This document shows positions 1 to 8,764 of a DNA stretch of 64,000 nt, one piece after another. The DNA lies in contig NZ_VJYI01000001.1 in NCBI RefSeq assembly GCF_008065375.1, forward strand, positions 806,001-870,000, given 5' to 3'. A program made the position numbers and the translations under genes. This DNA comes from Nonomuraea sp. SYSU D8015 (lineage in GTDB: Bacteria; Actinomycetota; Actinomycetes; Streptosporangiales; Streptosporangiaceae). The notes beneath the pieces were generated by a model. It worked only from the letters and a program-made list of their open reading frames with translations, ran no database searches and was not told the origin of the DNA. Every line of letters begins with the position of its first letter. Position 1 is the stretch's first letter.

Positions 1-2
1 TG

Positions 3-635
3 CCGCTCGGCACCACCAACAACTTCGCCCGCAGCCTCGGCCTGCCGCTCGATCTGGCCGGGGCCATCCGGGTGTTCGCCACCGGCAAGGTGGCCGACAT
101 CGACCTGGGCATGGCCGACGACCGGCCGTTCGCCAACCTGGCCAGCTTCGGCGTGTCGGTCGAGGTCGCGGGCAAGGTCAAGCCGTGGCTCAAGAGGGTC
201 GTGGGGCGGCCCGCCTACCCGCTGACCGCGCTGACGATCCTGCCGAACCACCGGCCGTTCCGTGCGTACATCACGGTCGAGGGGCAGCGCCACGAGCTGC
301 TCACCCACCAGCTCAACATCGCCAACGGCCGCTTCCACGGCGGCTGGCAGGTGGCCAAGGACATCAGCATCGACAACGGCATGCTGGTCGCCTACCAGCT
401 CGGCTCGGGCAAGAAGCTGCGGCTGCTGGGCGAGACCCTGATCAGGGCCACCACCGGCCGCTGGCGCAGCCTCGCCGGCGGGCCGTTCGTGATGGGGCGG
501 GAGATGCTGCTGGAGACCGACCCGCCGATGGCCGCCGACGTGGACGGCGAGGTGCGTCTGCGCACCCCGATCCGGCTCCGCGTGGTCCCCAACGGCGTCC
601 GCGTCATGGTCCCGGCCTCCTTCGAGGACCGCTAG
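3..635 (+). CDS. Diacylglycerol/lipid kinase family protein, C-terminal part
   Basis: The 5' end lies outside the window. The reading frame is open from base 3 and begins inside the family signature, read as LGTTNNFARSLGLP (the usual form is GTxNDFAR), which forms part of the ATP-binding site. The rest matches the C-terminal beta-sandwich half of DAGK_cat/YegS-type lipid kinases. These enzymes use ATP to phosphorylate diacylglycerol or a related lipid at the cytoplasmic membrane. The substrate cannot be told from this fragment. The gene ends at a TAG stop. A spacer of about 240 bp with no gene follows; it contains a small perfect hairpin at 806-818. Confidence 0.8.
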   Translation, partial: PLGTTNNFARSLGLPLDLAGAIRVFATGKVADIDLGMADDRPFANLASFGVSVEVAGKVKPWLKRVVGRPAYPLTALTILPNHRPFRAYITVEGQRHELLTHQLNIANGRFHGGWQVAKDISIDNGMLVAYQLGSGKKLRLLGETLIRATTGRWRSLAGGPFVMGREMLLETDPPMAADVDGEVRLRTPIRLRVVPNGVRVMVPASFEDR

Positions 636-875
636 GCAGGCTTCCGCACGTCGCCCTGGGCGGCCTGCGCTCCTCCTCGCCGCGCCGTCCCTTGGGGAGC
701 GATCCCTTCGGGAACGGAGTGGTGGGCGCGCCAGGCCCGTGTTCCGCACGTGCCGCTTCCTAGCACTCAACGCCACGGTGCCTGGCACCCTTCGACTCCT
801 CCTCAGTGGGGACCCCACCGAAGAACGGGGCGGCGGACATGCGCGGGTGAGTCGTGGCGACGTGCGGGAAGGAGG

Positions 876-1628
876 CTAGGCCAGGTCCCGGTAGGCCGGG
901 CCCAGCACGAGGGCCAGGTCGGCGGGCGGCGGGAAGACGCGCAGCAGCAGGTCCGGGGCGGCGGTCGCAGGGCGGCGCTCCGGGCGGTGCGCCGTCGCGC
1001 CGGGGGCGTAGAAGTCGGCCAGGCGGTCGGCGAACGGCACGTCGGCCACCTCCAGCTCCTCGCCGTCCTCGGCGGCCAGCGACCCCAGCAACTGCTCCTT
1101 GGTGCGCCCGCGCCACGCCAGCACCAGGAACGGGTCGTCGTCGAACGACTCGGCCAGCAGGTAGAGCACCGCCGACAGGTGCTTGCACGGGAAACCCCAG
1201 TCGGGGCACGAGCAGTCCATGTCCAGGTCGCGCGGGAACAGGTCGACGCCCATCGCGGCGAACAGCTCCTCGATCTCCGAAGGCATCTCCCCGGCCAGCA
1301 GTTTCGCCCGGTAGACGGCCTGCGCCGCGATGGCCTCCTCGAGGGCGGCCCAGCGGCTCTCGGCGTACGCCTCGATCCTGATCACGACCTCGTACGGGGT
1401 GCGCCGCGACCCCTGCACGGCGGCCCGCACCTCACCCGGGGTCAGGTCGATCGAGAGCACCTGGCCCTGACGGGCGTACGCCCGGCCGCGCGAGAGCCGG
1501 CCCTTGTCGCAGATGCGCTCCAGGATGTCGATGAACCGCCTGGACCACCAGGTCGATCCGATCGACCCGCGCCGGCTGCGGGCCTTGATCCCGCCCTCGA
1601 CCCTGATCGGCCCGTCGTACCACTCCAT
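876..1628 (-). CDS. SWIM zinc-finger domain protein
   Basis: A 250-residue protein. It starts at the ATG at 1628, two bases after the helicase stop codon, so the two genes are probably translationally coupled. The SWIM signature CxCx(n)CxH is visible as CSCPDWGFPCKH around residues 140-152; it binds zinc and is linked to DNA or protein binding. The N-terminal part is rich in W and R (WWSRRFIDILE). In actinomycetes SWIM proteins of this size commonly sit directly downstream of a SNF2-type helicase, as here, and the two are presumed to act together on nucleic acid. No nuclease or helicase motif is seen in this protein itself. The exact function is unknown. Confidence 0.85.
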   Translation of the reverse strand: MEWYDGPIRVEGGIKARSRRGSIGSTWWSRRFIDILERICDKGRLSRGRAYARQGQVLSIDLTPGEVRAAVQGSRRTPYEVVIRIEAYAESRWAALEEAIAAQAVYRAKLLAGEMPSEIEELFAAMGVDLFPRDLDMDCSCPDWGFPCKHLSAVLYLLAESFDDDPFLVLAWRGRTKEQLLGSLAAEDGEELEVADVPFADRLADFYAPGATAHRPERRPATAAPDLLLRVFPPPADLALVLGPAYRDLA

Positions 1629-1630
1629 GG

Positions 1631-4600
1631 TCAGCTCACCGCCTCCGCGGTCAGCTCGAACACCTCGCGCAGCTCGTCGGTGGACAGGTCCGTGAGCCAC
1701 TCCTCGCCCGTGCCGACCACGCGCTCGGCCAGGGCCTTCTTGCGCTCGATCATCTCGTCCACCCGCTCCTCCAGGGTGCCCGCGCAGATCAGCTTGCGTA
1801 CCTGGACGTTCTTGCGCTGCCCGATGCGGAAGGCGCGGTCGGTGGCCTGGTCCTCGACGGCCGGGTTCCACCAGCGGTCCACGTGCACGACATGGCTGGC
1901 GGCCGTCAGGTTGAGCCCCACGCCGGCCGCCTTGAGCGACAGCACGAAGAGCATCGGCTCCGGGTCGTTCTGGAACCGGTCGACCAGGCGGTCGCGGGTC
2001 TTCTTCGGCAGGCCGCCGTGCAGCCACAACACCGGCCGGTCCAGCCGCCCCGCGAGGTAGGGCTGGAGCATCGTGCCGAACTCGGCGTACTGGGTGAACA
2101 GCAGCGCCTTCTCGCCCTCCGCCAGGATCTCCTCCGACAGCTGCTCCAGCCGGGTGAGCTTGCCCGACCGGCCCGCCAGCCGGGAGCCGTCCTTGAGCAG
2201 GTGGGCCGGGTGGTTGCAGACCTGCTTGAGCTTGGCCATGGTGGCCAGCACCAGGCCGCGCCGCTCGATGCCCTCACTGCCGGCGATCTTGGCCAGCATG
2301 TCGTCCACGACCGCCTGGTAGAGCGAGGCCTGCTCGGGCGTGAGCGGGCACCACTCCTTGACCTCCAGCTTCTCCGGCAGATCGGAGATGATGGATTTGT
2401 CGGTCTTGAGGCGGCGGAGGACGAACGGGCCCGTCGCCCGCTTGAGCGCCCGCGCGGCCTCCTCGTCCTGGCGGGCCTCGATGGGCTCCTGGAACCTGGT
2501 CCTGAACCGCGACCGCGACCCCAGCAGGCCCGGGTTGGCGAACTCCATGATCGACCAGAGCTCGGCCAGATGGTTCTCCACCGGGGTGCCCGTCAGCGCC
2601 AGCCGGGTGGGCGTCGGGATCGACCGCACGGCCTGGGACTGCAGGGTGCCGCTGTTCTTGATCGCCTGGGCCTCGTCGCACACGACCCGGCGCCATTCGT
2701 GCTGCTTGAGCGTCTCCAGGTCGCGGTACGCGGTGCCGTACGTGGTGATCACCAGGTCGGCCTCCCCGATCAGGGCGGCGTCGCGGCCGCTGCCGTGGTG
2801 CACGTAGACGCGCAGCCCCGGTGCGAACCTGGCCGCCTCCCGCTGCCAGTTGCCGATCAGGGACATCGGGCACACCAGCAGCGTCGGGGTCTCGGCCCGC
2901 TCGTGGACGAGCAGCGCCAGCGTGGTGACCGTCTTGCCCAGCCCCATGTCGTCGGCCAGCACCCCGCCCAGCCCCAGCTGCGACAGGAAGCTCAGCCACG
3001 CCAGGCCGCGCTCCTGGTAGGGGCGGAGCGTGGCGTCCAGCCCGGCAGGGGTCCTGATCGGCTCCAGCCGCCGCTCGGCCTGGCCGGACAGCAGGTCGCC
3101 GAGCACCCCGTCGGCGTCGACCTCCAGCAGCGGCAGCTCGTCGTCGCTCTGGATGACCTGCTGGAGGATGTCGGCCGCGGTGGCCTCGCCCGTACGCTCG
3201 CCCTCCACGGCCCTGAGCGCGGCCTTCAGCTGCCGGTCGTCCAGCTCCACCCACTGGCCGCGCACCCTCACCAGCGGCACCTTGAGCCTGGCCAGCTCGG
3301 CCAGCTCCGCCTCGCTGATCGTCTCGTCGCCCACCGCCAGGTCGACGCGGAAGTCGACCAGCTCCCGCATGCCGAACCCCTGGCTCACGGCCGCCGTCTG
3401 CGTCTTCGTCCTGGTGGTCAGCTTGAGCCCCAGCCTCGTACGGCCGGCCCAGCGCGGCAGCTGCACCCCGAACCCGGCCGCCTGCAGCAGCGGCGCGGCC
3501 TGCCGCAGGAACCCGAACGCCCCCGCCGTGTCCAGCGCCAGTTCGCTCGGCCGCGGCACGCGCAGGGCGCGGTCGAGCTCGGGGTAGAGCCTGACGGCCC
3601 GGCCCAGACCGGCCAGCAGCTCCCGTTCCGGGATCGAGGGCAGGCCTGGCACCCGTTCGCCGCTCCAGAGCTCGGCCGCCGGCACGTAGAGGCTGGGGTC
3701 GTCGGCGGCCTGCAGCGCCAGCTCGACCCGCCAGTCGTCGATGTCGTCAGGCTCCAGCAGGCGGAAGCACACGCGTGCCGCGCCCTCGGCCGCCGTGGCG
3801 GCGGTGTGCCACTTCTCCAGCTCGAGGCGGAGCTCGGGCACGTCGGGGCAGGCGGGGTCGTCGCCGGTCAGCGCGGCCAGCCAGCGGTCCTGGAGGGTCT
3901 TGGGGCGGGCGACGAGGGGTGCGGTGAGGGTGTGGCGGACGATCGCGTCGGTGAACGCCTCAAGGGCCTCGCGGAGCACGCCGGCGGAGGGACGTTCGGT
4001 GCGGGACGTACGGCACGCGGGCGGCATGGCCAGCGCCAGCTCCCGGAAGTACGCGGCGTCCGCCCCCGTCACCACAGGCCGCCACACGGCCCGCGCGTCG
4101 GCCAGGGGGAGAGCCCACACACCTACGACCCCATCGGCCCCAGAGCCGTCGGCCGAGGCGCCACCAGCGGCACCGAACCTGCCTTCCCGCCCGCCGCCAC
4201 CACCGCTACCAGACCTGGCACCGCCACCACCGCTGCCGGCCGAGACGTCGCCGCGGCTGCCGCCGCTTGGCCGGGTGGCGGTCGGTTGGGCAGCGACGCC
4301 GGCTGGAGCGGTCCCGCTCGATGCCGCGGCGGTCGCTCGGGCGCCGCCGTCGCGCTCGGCACCGTGATCGCTCACCGCCGCATCGCCCGGGGCGTCAGGG
4401 GCCATGGCGTCGCCCACGTGGCCGGTGCCGGGGACGGCAGGAGCCGGGCCGGGGACGAGCTGGGGGATGACGCGGCCGCGGCGTACCAGGTCGCGGGCGA
4501 AGTCGGCGACGGCGGCCCAGTGACGCATCGTGGCGGTGGCGGGATGCTCTCCCAGCACCCGCAGCGCCGCCGCGGCGGGCGGCACGACGGCCGGCACCTG

Positions 4601-4876
4601 CCACAGGCGCAGCCGCGGCCGGGCCACCTCCGCGAGCCGCCCGGTCTCCGGCGACGGCAGCGGCTCCTTGATCGAGCCGGGAAGCAGCAGCTCCAGCGTC
4701 CGGGCCGGCGTGTCTTCCAGCCCCAGCGCGTCGGCCACGTCGGACGCGGGCGCGGCGAACGGATGCCGCCGTGCCACGTCGCCCCCGCGCGGACGGCCGG
4801 ACGGAGTCACGGCGGCCACGTCGGTCTCCGCCCAGAAGGCGAGCCCGTCCGCCGTCCAAACCCCGTGTACCAGCAC
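1631..4876 (-). CDS. SNF2-family DEAD/DEAH-box helicase
   Basis: A 1081-residue cytoplasmic ATPase. The C-terminal 460 residues hold the SNF2 motor: Walker A/motif I LADDMGLGKT (about residue 640), motif II DEAQ (about 735), motif III LTGTP, and motifs V-VI with AGVGLNL and the terminal RIGQ (about 1015). The N-terminal half matches the SNF2-associated bacterial extension. Residues of about 145-250 are a Gly/Ala/Ser/Pro low-complexity stretch between two ordered parts, read as a disordered insertion. The start at 4876 gives MLVHGVW, typical of this family. It is transcribed with the SWIM gene. The likely role is DNA translocation or remodelling in repair or transcription. No restriction or phage-defence partner lies nearby. 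Confidence 0.93.
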   Translation of the reverse strand: MLVHGVWTADGLAFWAETDVAAVTPSGRPRGGDVARRHPFAAPASDVADALGLEDTPARTLELLLPGSIKEPLPSPETGRLAEVARPRLRLWQVPAVVPPAAAALRVLGEHPATATMRHWAAVADFARDLVRRGRVIPQLVPGPAPAVPGTGHVGDAMAPDAPGDAAVSDHGAERDGGARATAAASSGTAPAGVAAQPTATRPSGGSRGDVSAGSGGGGARSGSGGGGGREGRFGAAGGASADGSGADGVVGVWALPLADARAVWRPVVTGADAAYFRELALAMPPACRTSRTERPSAGVLREALEAFTDAIVRHTLTAPLVARPKTLQDRWLAALTGDDPACPDVPELRLELEKWHTAATAAEGAARVCFRLLEPDDIDDWRVELALQAADDPSLYVPAAELWSGERVPGLPSIPERELLAGLGRAVRLYPELDRALRVPRPSELALDTAGAFGFLRQAAPLLQAAGFGVQLPRWAGRTRLGLKLTTRTKTQTAAVSQGFGMRELVDFRVDLAVGDETISEAELAELARLKVPLVRVRGQWVELDDRQLKAALRAVEGERTGEATAADILQQVIQSDDELPLLEVDADGVLGDLLSGQAERRLEPIRTPAGLDATLRPYQERGLAWLSFLSQLGLGGVLADDMGLGKTVTTLALLVHERAETPTLLVCPMSLIGNWQREAARFAPGLRVYVHHGSGRDAALIGEADLVITTYGTAYRDLETLKQHEWRRVVCDEAQAIKNSGTLQSQAVRSIPTPTRLALTGTPVENHLAELWSIMEFANPGLLGSRSRFRTRFQEPIEARQDEEAARALKRATGPFVLRRLKTDKSIISDLPEKLEVKEWCPLTPEQASLYQAVVDDMLAKIAGSEGIERRGLVLATMAKLKQVCNHPAHLLKDGSRLAGRSGKLTRLEQLSEEILAEGEKALLFTQYAEFGTMLQPYLAGRLDRPVLWLHGGLPKKTRDRLVDRFQNDPEPMLFVLSLKAAGVGLNLTAASHVVHVDRWWNPAVEDQATDRAFRIGQRKNVQVRKLICAGTLEERVDEMIERKKALAERVVGTGEEWLTDLSTDELREVFELTAEAVS

Positions 4877-5047
4877 CTCGGCAGGTTACCTCCGCCGACG
4901 CAAGATCGAGTCCGTCTGGCATCCGCGGCATGAGGTGCCCGTCCGCAACGGCGACGCCCTGGCGCCGCTCCCACCTCATCGGTGAGAAGCCCTCATTCAT
5001 GAGCAGCGGCTTATATATCCCATACCTGGAGGAGTAGAATTCTTGGT

Positions 5048-5215
5048 ATGAACCCTCCCGGATCGTGGTGTGAACGGCCCAAGCCGCAGGCTCCGCCGTG
5101 CGAGCTCCCGTCTCCGTGGAGCAAGCCGAAGCAGCCGGACAACTGGTGTGACGTGCCGAAGGACCCCGTGCTCTCGGTCCTCGGCTTCGTGCTCAAGGCC
5201 GCCAAGCGCAAATAG
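5048..5215 (+). CDS. Small Trp-Cys motif protein, 55 residues
   Basis: A short open frame (ATG at 5048, TAG at 5213-5215) with GGAGGAG at 5030-5036, about 11 bases before the ATG. The protein is proline-rich, with two evenly placed tryptophan-cysteine elements (SWCERPKP and NWCDVPKDP) about 26 residues apart, a third Cys between them, and a hydrophobic/basic tail VLSVLGFVLKAAKRK. No family is recognised. The two WC repeats and the amphipathic tail suggest a real peptide, perhaps metal- or disulfide-linked or membrane-associated, but that is inference. It lies between the divergent helicase operon and the holin-like operon, downstream of the AT-rich stretch TTATATATCC. Confidence 0.55.
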   Translation: MNPPGSWCERPKPQAPPCELPSPWSKPKQPDNWCDVPKDPVLSVLGFVLKAAKRK

Positions 5216-5272
5216 CGCGTGATAGAAGGCCTTGCGCCTGGGTAGTCGCCTTCCTCAGCGGAGGAGGCGAAC

Positions 5273-5653
5273 GTGAACGACACCCACAAGCTGGTCAACG
5301 ATCTCTCCGACCAGGTTTCCCGGCTGGTCAAGGACGAGCTCCGCCTGGCGAGGATGGAGCTCACGGAGAAGGGCAAGCGGGCGGGCTTCGGCGCGGGCCT
5401 GTTCGGCGCGGCCGGCACGGTCGCGTTCCTCGGCGGCGCCGCGCTCGTGGCCGCCGTCATCCTGCTCCTCGCTCTGGTCATGCCCGGCTGGGCGGCCGCC
5501 GCGATCGTGGCGGGAGCGCTGTTCATCGTCGCCGCCGTGCTCGGCATGATCGGTAAGAACCAGGTGAAACGAGCCACGCCGCCGGTCCCCGAGGAGACCA
5601 TCGCGAGCGTCAAGGCCGATATCGACATGGTCAGGGAGAAGGCACGGCGATGA
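5273..5653 (+). CDS. Phage-holin superfamily III-like membrane protein
   Basis: A 126-residue protein that starts at a GTG preceded by a strong GGAGGAGG. An N-terminal amphipathic helix (LVNDLSDQVSRLVKDELRLA) is followed by two hydrophobic segments at about residues 44-68 and 73-93, and a charged tail. This is the layout of the actinobacterial holin-X / YqjE-like family. Despite the name, these are chromosomal envelope proteins, not part of a phage here. The stop overlaps the start of the DUF3618 gene (ATGA). The order holin-like, DUF3618, BrkB recurs in actinomycetes and suggests a membrane-stress or envelope role, which remains unproven. Confidence 0.85.
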   Translation: MNDTHKLVNDLSDQVSRLVKDELRLARMELTEKGKRAGFGAGLFGAAGTVAFLGGAALVAAVILLLALVMPGWAAAAIVAGALFIVAAVLGMIGKNQVKRATPPVPEETIASVKADIDMVREKARR

Positions 5654-6246
5654 GCGAGACCGACCCCGGATACAGCGATCAGCACGCCGGTGACGTCGGC
5701 GCGCGGAGGGCGACCGTGGGCACGCCGACCGAGCGGGAGTCCATCAACGTACCCCCGACGCGCCCGGGTGCGGCGGAGAACGCGCGGCAGGCGGAGGCCG
5801 CCCGCGAAGAACACGAGACATTCATCCCGGAAGCCCCCATACGAGATGAACGGTCCGAGGCTGCGGAAAGCCTGCGAACCGAGGAGGAGTCTCTGCGCGG
5901 GGCGCGCGGGAGCCATGGCGAGGGAGAGGACGACGACGTGCGCAAGAACATCAGCCAGACGCGGGAACAGCTCGGCGAGACCGTGAGCGAGCTGGCCGGC
6001 AAGGCCGACGTGAAGGGCCGGGCGACCAGCGCGGCCGAGACGGCCAAGGGCAAGGCGACCGAGGCCGCCGAGATGGTGAAGGGGAAGACCTCGGAGGTCG
6101 CGGACAAGGTCAGCGAGGCCACGCCCGACCGGGTCAAGGACGCCGCCGAGGAAGCGAAGAAGCGGCCCGTGCTGCTCATCGCCGCCGCCGGCGCGGTGGC
6201 CGCGTTCGTGGTGCGCCGCATGATGAGGCGCCGCAAGGACAAGTAG
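5650..6246 (+). CDS. DUF3618 domain protein
   Basis: A 198-residue protein whose start overlaps the preceding stop by 4 bp. The first 95 residues are charged and probably disordered. Around residues 97-125 lies the DUF3618 signature (RKNISQTREQLGETVSELAGKADVKGRA). It is followed by Ala/Lys/Glu-rich repeats of the AETAKGKATEAAEMVKGK type that resemble LEA-like amphipathic helices. A single membrane helix (about 175-190) and a terminal basic cluster, RRMMRRRKDK, end the protein. Membrane-tethered coiled-coil proteins of this type are common next to holin-like proteins in actinobacteria; the function is unknown. Confidence 0.85.
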   Translation: MSETDPGYSDQHAGDVGARRATVGTPTERESINVPPTRPGAAENARQAEAAREEHETFIPEAPIRDERSEAAESLRTEEESLRGARGSHGEGEDDDVRKNISQTREQLGETVSELAGKADVKGRATSAAETAKGKATEAAEMVKGKTSEVADKVSEATPDRVKDAAEEAKKRPVLLIAAAGAVAAFVVRRMMRRRKDK

Positions 6247-7199
6247 TGCCGCCTTCCCCCCGTGACGTTCCGGACCGGCCCGGCGAGCTCCCCCGCAGAA
6301 GCTGGTGGAACGTACTGAGGCGGACCGTCGTCGAGTTCAAGGACGACCGGGTCCAGGACCTGGCCGCCGCGCTCACCTACTACGCGGTGCTGTCGGTGTT
6401 CCCTGCGCTGATCGTGCTGGTGGCGGTCTTCGGGCTGCTCGGCAGGAACGACACGGCGGCGTTGGTCGGCAGCGTCGTGGTGCTGGTGCCCGCCGAGGTG
6501 CGCACCCTGATCGTGAAGGGGGCGGAGGCCGCCCAGCACGGCGGCGGCGCTGCGAGCGTCGTGGCGGTCGCCGGGCTGGTGCTCGCCCTGTGGTCCGCCT
6601 CCGGTTACGTGGCGGCCTTCATCAGGGCGGGCAACGCCATCTACGACATCGAGGAGGGCCGCCCGTTCTGGAAGACGACCCCGCTCAGGATCGGCCTCAC
6701 GGTGCTCGCGACCGTGCTGCTGGCGCTCGGCGCGATCGCGGTCACCCTCACCGGCGACATCGCCGAGGCCGTCGGCGGCGCGCTGAACCTGGGGCCGGCG
6801 GTGGTGGTCATGTGGAACATCCTCAAGTGGCCGCTGATGGTGCTCGTCGCCGCGGGGCTGATCATGCTCCTGTACTGGGCGGCGCCGAACGTGCGCCAGC
6901 CCGGCATGCGCTGGATCAGCCCGGGGAGCGTGCTCGCGGTGGCGCTGTGGGTGGTCGTGTCGGGCGGGTTCGCTCTGTACGTCGCGTACTTCGGCTCCTA
7001 CGGCCGGACGTACGGAGCCCTCGGCGGGGTCGTGGTGTTCCTCGTCTGGCTGTGGCTGTCGAACATGGCGCTGCTGTTCGGCGCGGAGCTGGACGCCGAG
7101 CTGATGAGGGAGCGCCGCATCGCCGAGGGGCAACCCGCCGAGCGGGAGCCGTACGCGGTGCCCCGGGATCCGCCGCAGGGCGATAACCTGCCGGAATGA
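6246..7199 (+). CDS. YihY/BrkB family membrane protein
   Basis: A 317-residue integral membrane protein. The GTG start shares a base with the TAG of the preceding gene. The N-terminal signature around residues 30-60 (FKDDRVQDLAAALTYYAVL, then SVFPALIVLV) and six or so hydrophobic segments match the BrkB/YihY family. A conserved GxxYGALGGVVVFLVWLWLS-like segment appears near the C-terminus. The family was once mislabelled ribonuclease BN; members are likely transporters or envelope proteins of unknown substrate. It is co-transcribed with the holin-like and DUF3618 genes and overlaps the following lipoprotein gene by 4 bp. Confidence 0.92.
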   Translation: MPPSPRDVPDRPGELPRRSWWNVLRRTVVEFKDDRVQDLAAALTYYAVLSVFPALIVLVAVFGLLGRNDTAALVGSVVVLVPAEVRTLIVKGAEAAQHGGGAASVVAVAGLVLALWSASGYVAAFIRAGNAIYDIEEGRPFWKTTPLRIGLTVLATVLLALGAIAVTLTGDIAEAVGGALNLGPAVVVMWNILKWPLMVLVAAGLIMLLYWAAPNVRQPGMRWISPGSVLAVALWVVVSGGFALYVAYFGSYGRTYGALGGVVVFLVWLWLSNMALLFGAELDAELMRERRIAEGQPAEREPYAVPRDPPQGDNLPE

Positions 7200-7624
7200 T
7201 GCGTCATATGGTCGCCGCCGCCCTGCTGGCCACCTTCGCGGCCGGGTGCGGCGGCGGGACCGCGGTGAGCGACTACGGCACGGTGGTCAAGGGCGCCAAG
7301 GGCGCGACCGTCCGCGTCGAGGTGAAGTCCGGCCAGCGGTTCTCGCTGGCCGTGCCCGCCAATCCGTCGGTGGGTGACAGCTGGTCGCTGGCGGCGATGC
7401 CGGACACGAAGGTGGCCTCCTACATCAGCGAGGAGCACGAACGCGAGGGGGACGGGGTCGGCGCCGGCGGCACGACGTACTTCGTGTTCAACTCCAAGCG
7501 GCCGGGGACGACCGAGATCAGGCTGCACGACTGCTGGCGGTGCGGCCAGGACCGCACGCCGAAGACCGAGGAGAGCAGGCGGATGTCGGGCGAGGCCGTC
7601 TTCTCCGTCACCGTCACGGGTTAG
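7196..7624 (+). CDS. Chagasin-like (inhibitor I42) lipoprotein
   Basis: A 142-residue protein that begins MMRHMVAAALLATFAAGCGGG. This is a lipoprotein signal with the lipobox Cys at residue 18, so the protein is probably anchored outside the membrane. The mature part carries the I42/chagasin motifs: NPSVGDSW in place of the usual NPTTGYxW, a G-rich segment before TYFVFNSKRPGTTEIRL, and a terminal beta strand. Chagasins inhibit papain-type cysteine peptidases; bacterial members often have unknown targets. A CWRC pair (DCWRCGQ) lies in the loop region. The tyrosine of the NPTTGY loop is replaced, so inhibition is not assured. Confidence 0.75.
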   Translation: MMRHMVAAALLATFAAGCGGGTAVSDYGTVVKGAKGATVRVEVKSGQRFSLAVPANPSVGDSWSLAAMPDTKVASYISEEHEREGDGVGAGGTTYFVFNSKRPGTTEIRLHDCWRCGQDRTPKTEESRRMSGEAVFSVTVTG

Positions 7625-7633
7625 TCTCCGATC

Positions 7634-8341
7634 ATGGACTTCATCCGGGTACGCGCCTCCGCGGACGGCGCCGAGGCGATCTCGTACTGGACCGGCGACG
7701 TATACGGGTGGCAGGACGACGACGGCCCCCACCACCTGTTCGGGTTCGAGGGCGTCAACGTGGCCAGGGCCGTCGAGTCCGACGGCGGCTGGCAGCTGCT
7801 GACCAGGGAGGCCGCGCTCTACCTCGACCCCCGCACCCGGCAGGTGATCGACACCTGGGACAACCCGTTCACGGGGCGGGCCGTCGAGGTGCAGCACGTC
7901 TTCAACGACCCGGTCAACCAGCGGCTCGGCGCCTACCCGGTGCCGGTCACGCGCCTGGGCGGCCACGTGGTCTACAACGTCGACGTCCGGCTGGCCTACC
8001 CGTCGCCGCTCAAGGTCGCCGACTATCCCGAGAACTCGGCGAGCGACACCTACCGGGCACTGGAGCTGTTCCAGTTCTTCGTCTCCGCCGCCGATCTCGA
8101 CTCGGGCGCGGCCGACGTGCCGTGCGTGTTCTCCTGGTGCCGGGTCTCGCCGTGGCTGCCGTGGATGGCGATGGGGCAGCGCGGGGGCGGGCTGGTCTAC
8201 CACTGCCGGGGCGCGAAGGTGCCGGAGGTGCCCGAGCGGCTGCGCGAGCGCGTGGGGGAGCGGTTCCTGCACGCGCCGGAGGAGTGGTCGGGGCCCAACA
8301 TGACGAGCTGGACCGCCTTCGCCGACCGGGCCCGCCGATGA
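7634..8341 (+). CDS. DUF1838 family protein
   Basis: A 235-residue protein without signal peptide or membrane segment. The mix of an early WTGDVYGW, a VEVQHVFNDPVNQ stretch, a Trp-rich segment (SPWLPWMAMGQRGGGLVYHC) and the terminal NMTSWTAF resembles the DUF1838 family, whose function is not established. The gene begins 9 bases after the chagasin-like stop and overlaps the HIT gene by 4 bp, so it sits in the same transcription unit. The family assignment rests on motif resemblance only. Confidence 0.65.
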   Translation: MDFIRVRASADGAEAISYWTGDVYGWQDDDGPHHLFGFEGVNVARAVESDGGWQLLTREAALYLDPRTRQVIDTWDNPFTGRAVEVQHVFNDPVNQRLGAYPVPVTRLGGHVVYNVDVRLAYPSPLKVADYPENSASDTYRALELFQFFVSAADLDSGAADVPCVFSWCRVSPWLPWMAMGQRGGGLVYHCRGAKVPEVPERLRERVGERFLHAPEEWSGPNMTSWTAFADRARR

Positions 8342-8742
8342 GCGCCGACCTGTTCTGCGAGATCATCGCCGGTGAGCGGCCCGCCCACGTGGTGCGGTCC
8401 GACGAGGTCGCGGTCTCGTTCCTCGACGTGCGGCCCGTTTTCAAGGGCCACGTGCTGGTGGTGCCCAGGGCGCACGTGGAGACGCTGGGCGACCTCGACG
8501 ACGTCGGGCCGTTCTTCGAGCGGGTGAAGGCCATGGCGCGGGCCGTCGAGGCCGGGTTGGAGGCCGGCGGCACGTTCGTGGCCATGAACAACCGCATCAG
8601 CCAGAGCGTGGCCCACCTGCACGTCCACGTGGTCCCCCGGCACAAGAAGGACGGGCTGCGAGGGTTCTTCTGGCCGCGTACGAAATACGACTCCGCCGAG
8701 GAGGCCGCCTCGTACGCCGCCAGGATCGCCGAGGCACTCTGA
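8338..8742 (+). CDS. HIT family (histidine triad) protein
   Basis: A 134-residue cytoplasmic protein of the usual HIT length. The triad HLHVHVVPR lies at about residues 98-106. The N-terminal FCEIIAGERPAHVV and the central KGHVLVVPRAHV complete the fold signature. HIT proteins hydrolyse or transfer nucleotides from nucleotidyl substrates such as adenosine 5'-phosphoramidate or dinucleoside polyphosphates. The gene overlaps the DUF1838 stop (ATGA), which implies coupled expression. The precise substrate is not predictable. Confidence 0.92.
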   Translation: MSADLFCEIIAGERPAHVVRSDEVAVSFLDVRPVFKGHVLVVPRAHVETLGDLDDVGPFFERVKAMARAVEAGLEAGGTFVAMNNRISQSVAHLHVHVVPRHKKDGLRGFFWPRTKYDSAEEAASYAARIAEAL

Positions 8743-8764
8743 CTGCGCGCTAGGCTCAGGCCGC

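Noticed and set aside
1631..4876. Helicase plus SWIM protein as part of an anti-phage defence island
   Set aside because: The pair is a common chromosomal unit in actinomycetes and no nuclease, methylase or other defence gene lies beside it.
1883..4933. 1016-codon plus-strand frame antisense to the helicase
   Set aside because: Shadow of the helicase gene; the product is low-complexity and rich in Gln, Arg and Gly, with no motifs.
5273..5653. Holin-like protein as a sign of prophage
   Set aside because: No lysis, capsid, integrase or att features nearby; this family is chromosomal and occurs with DUF3618 and BrkB genes.
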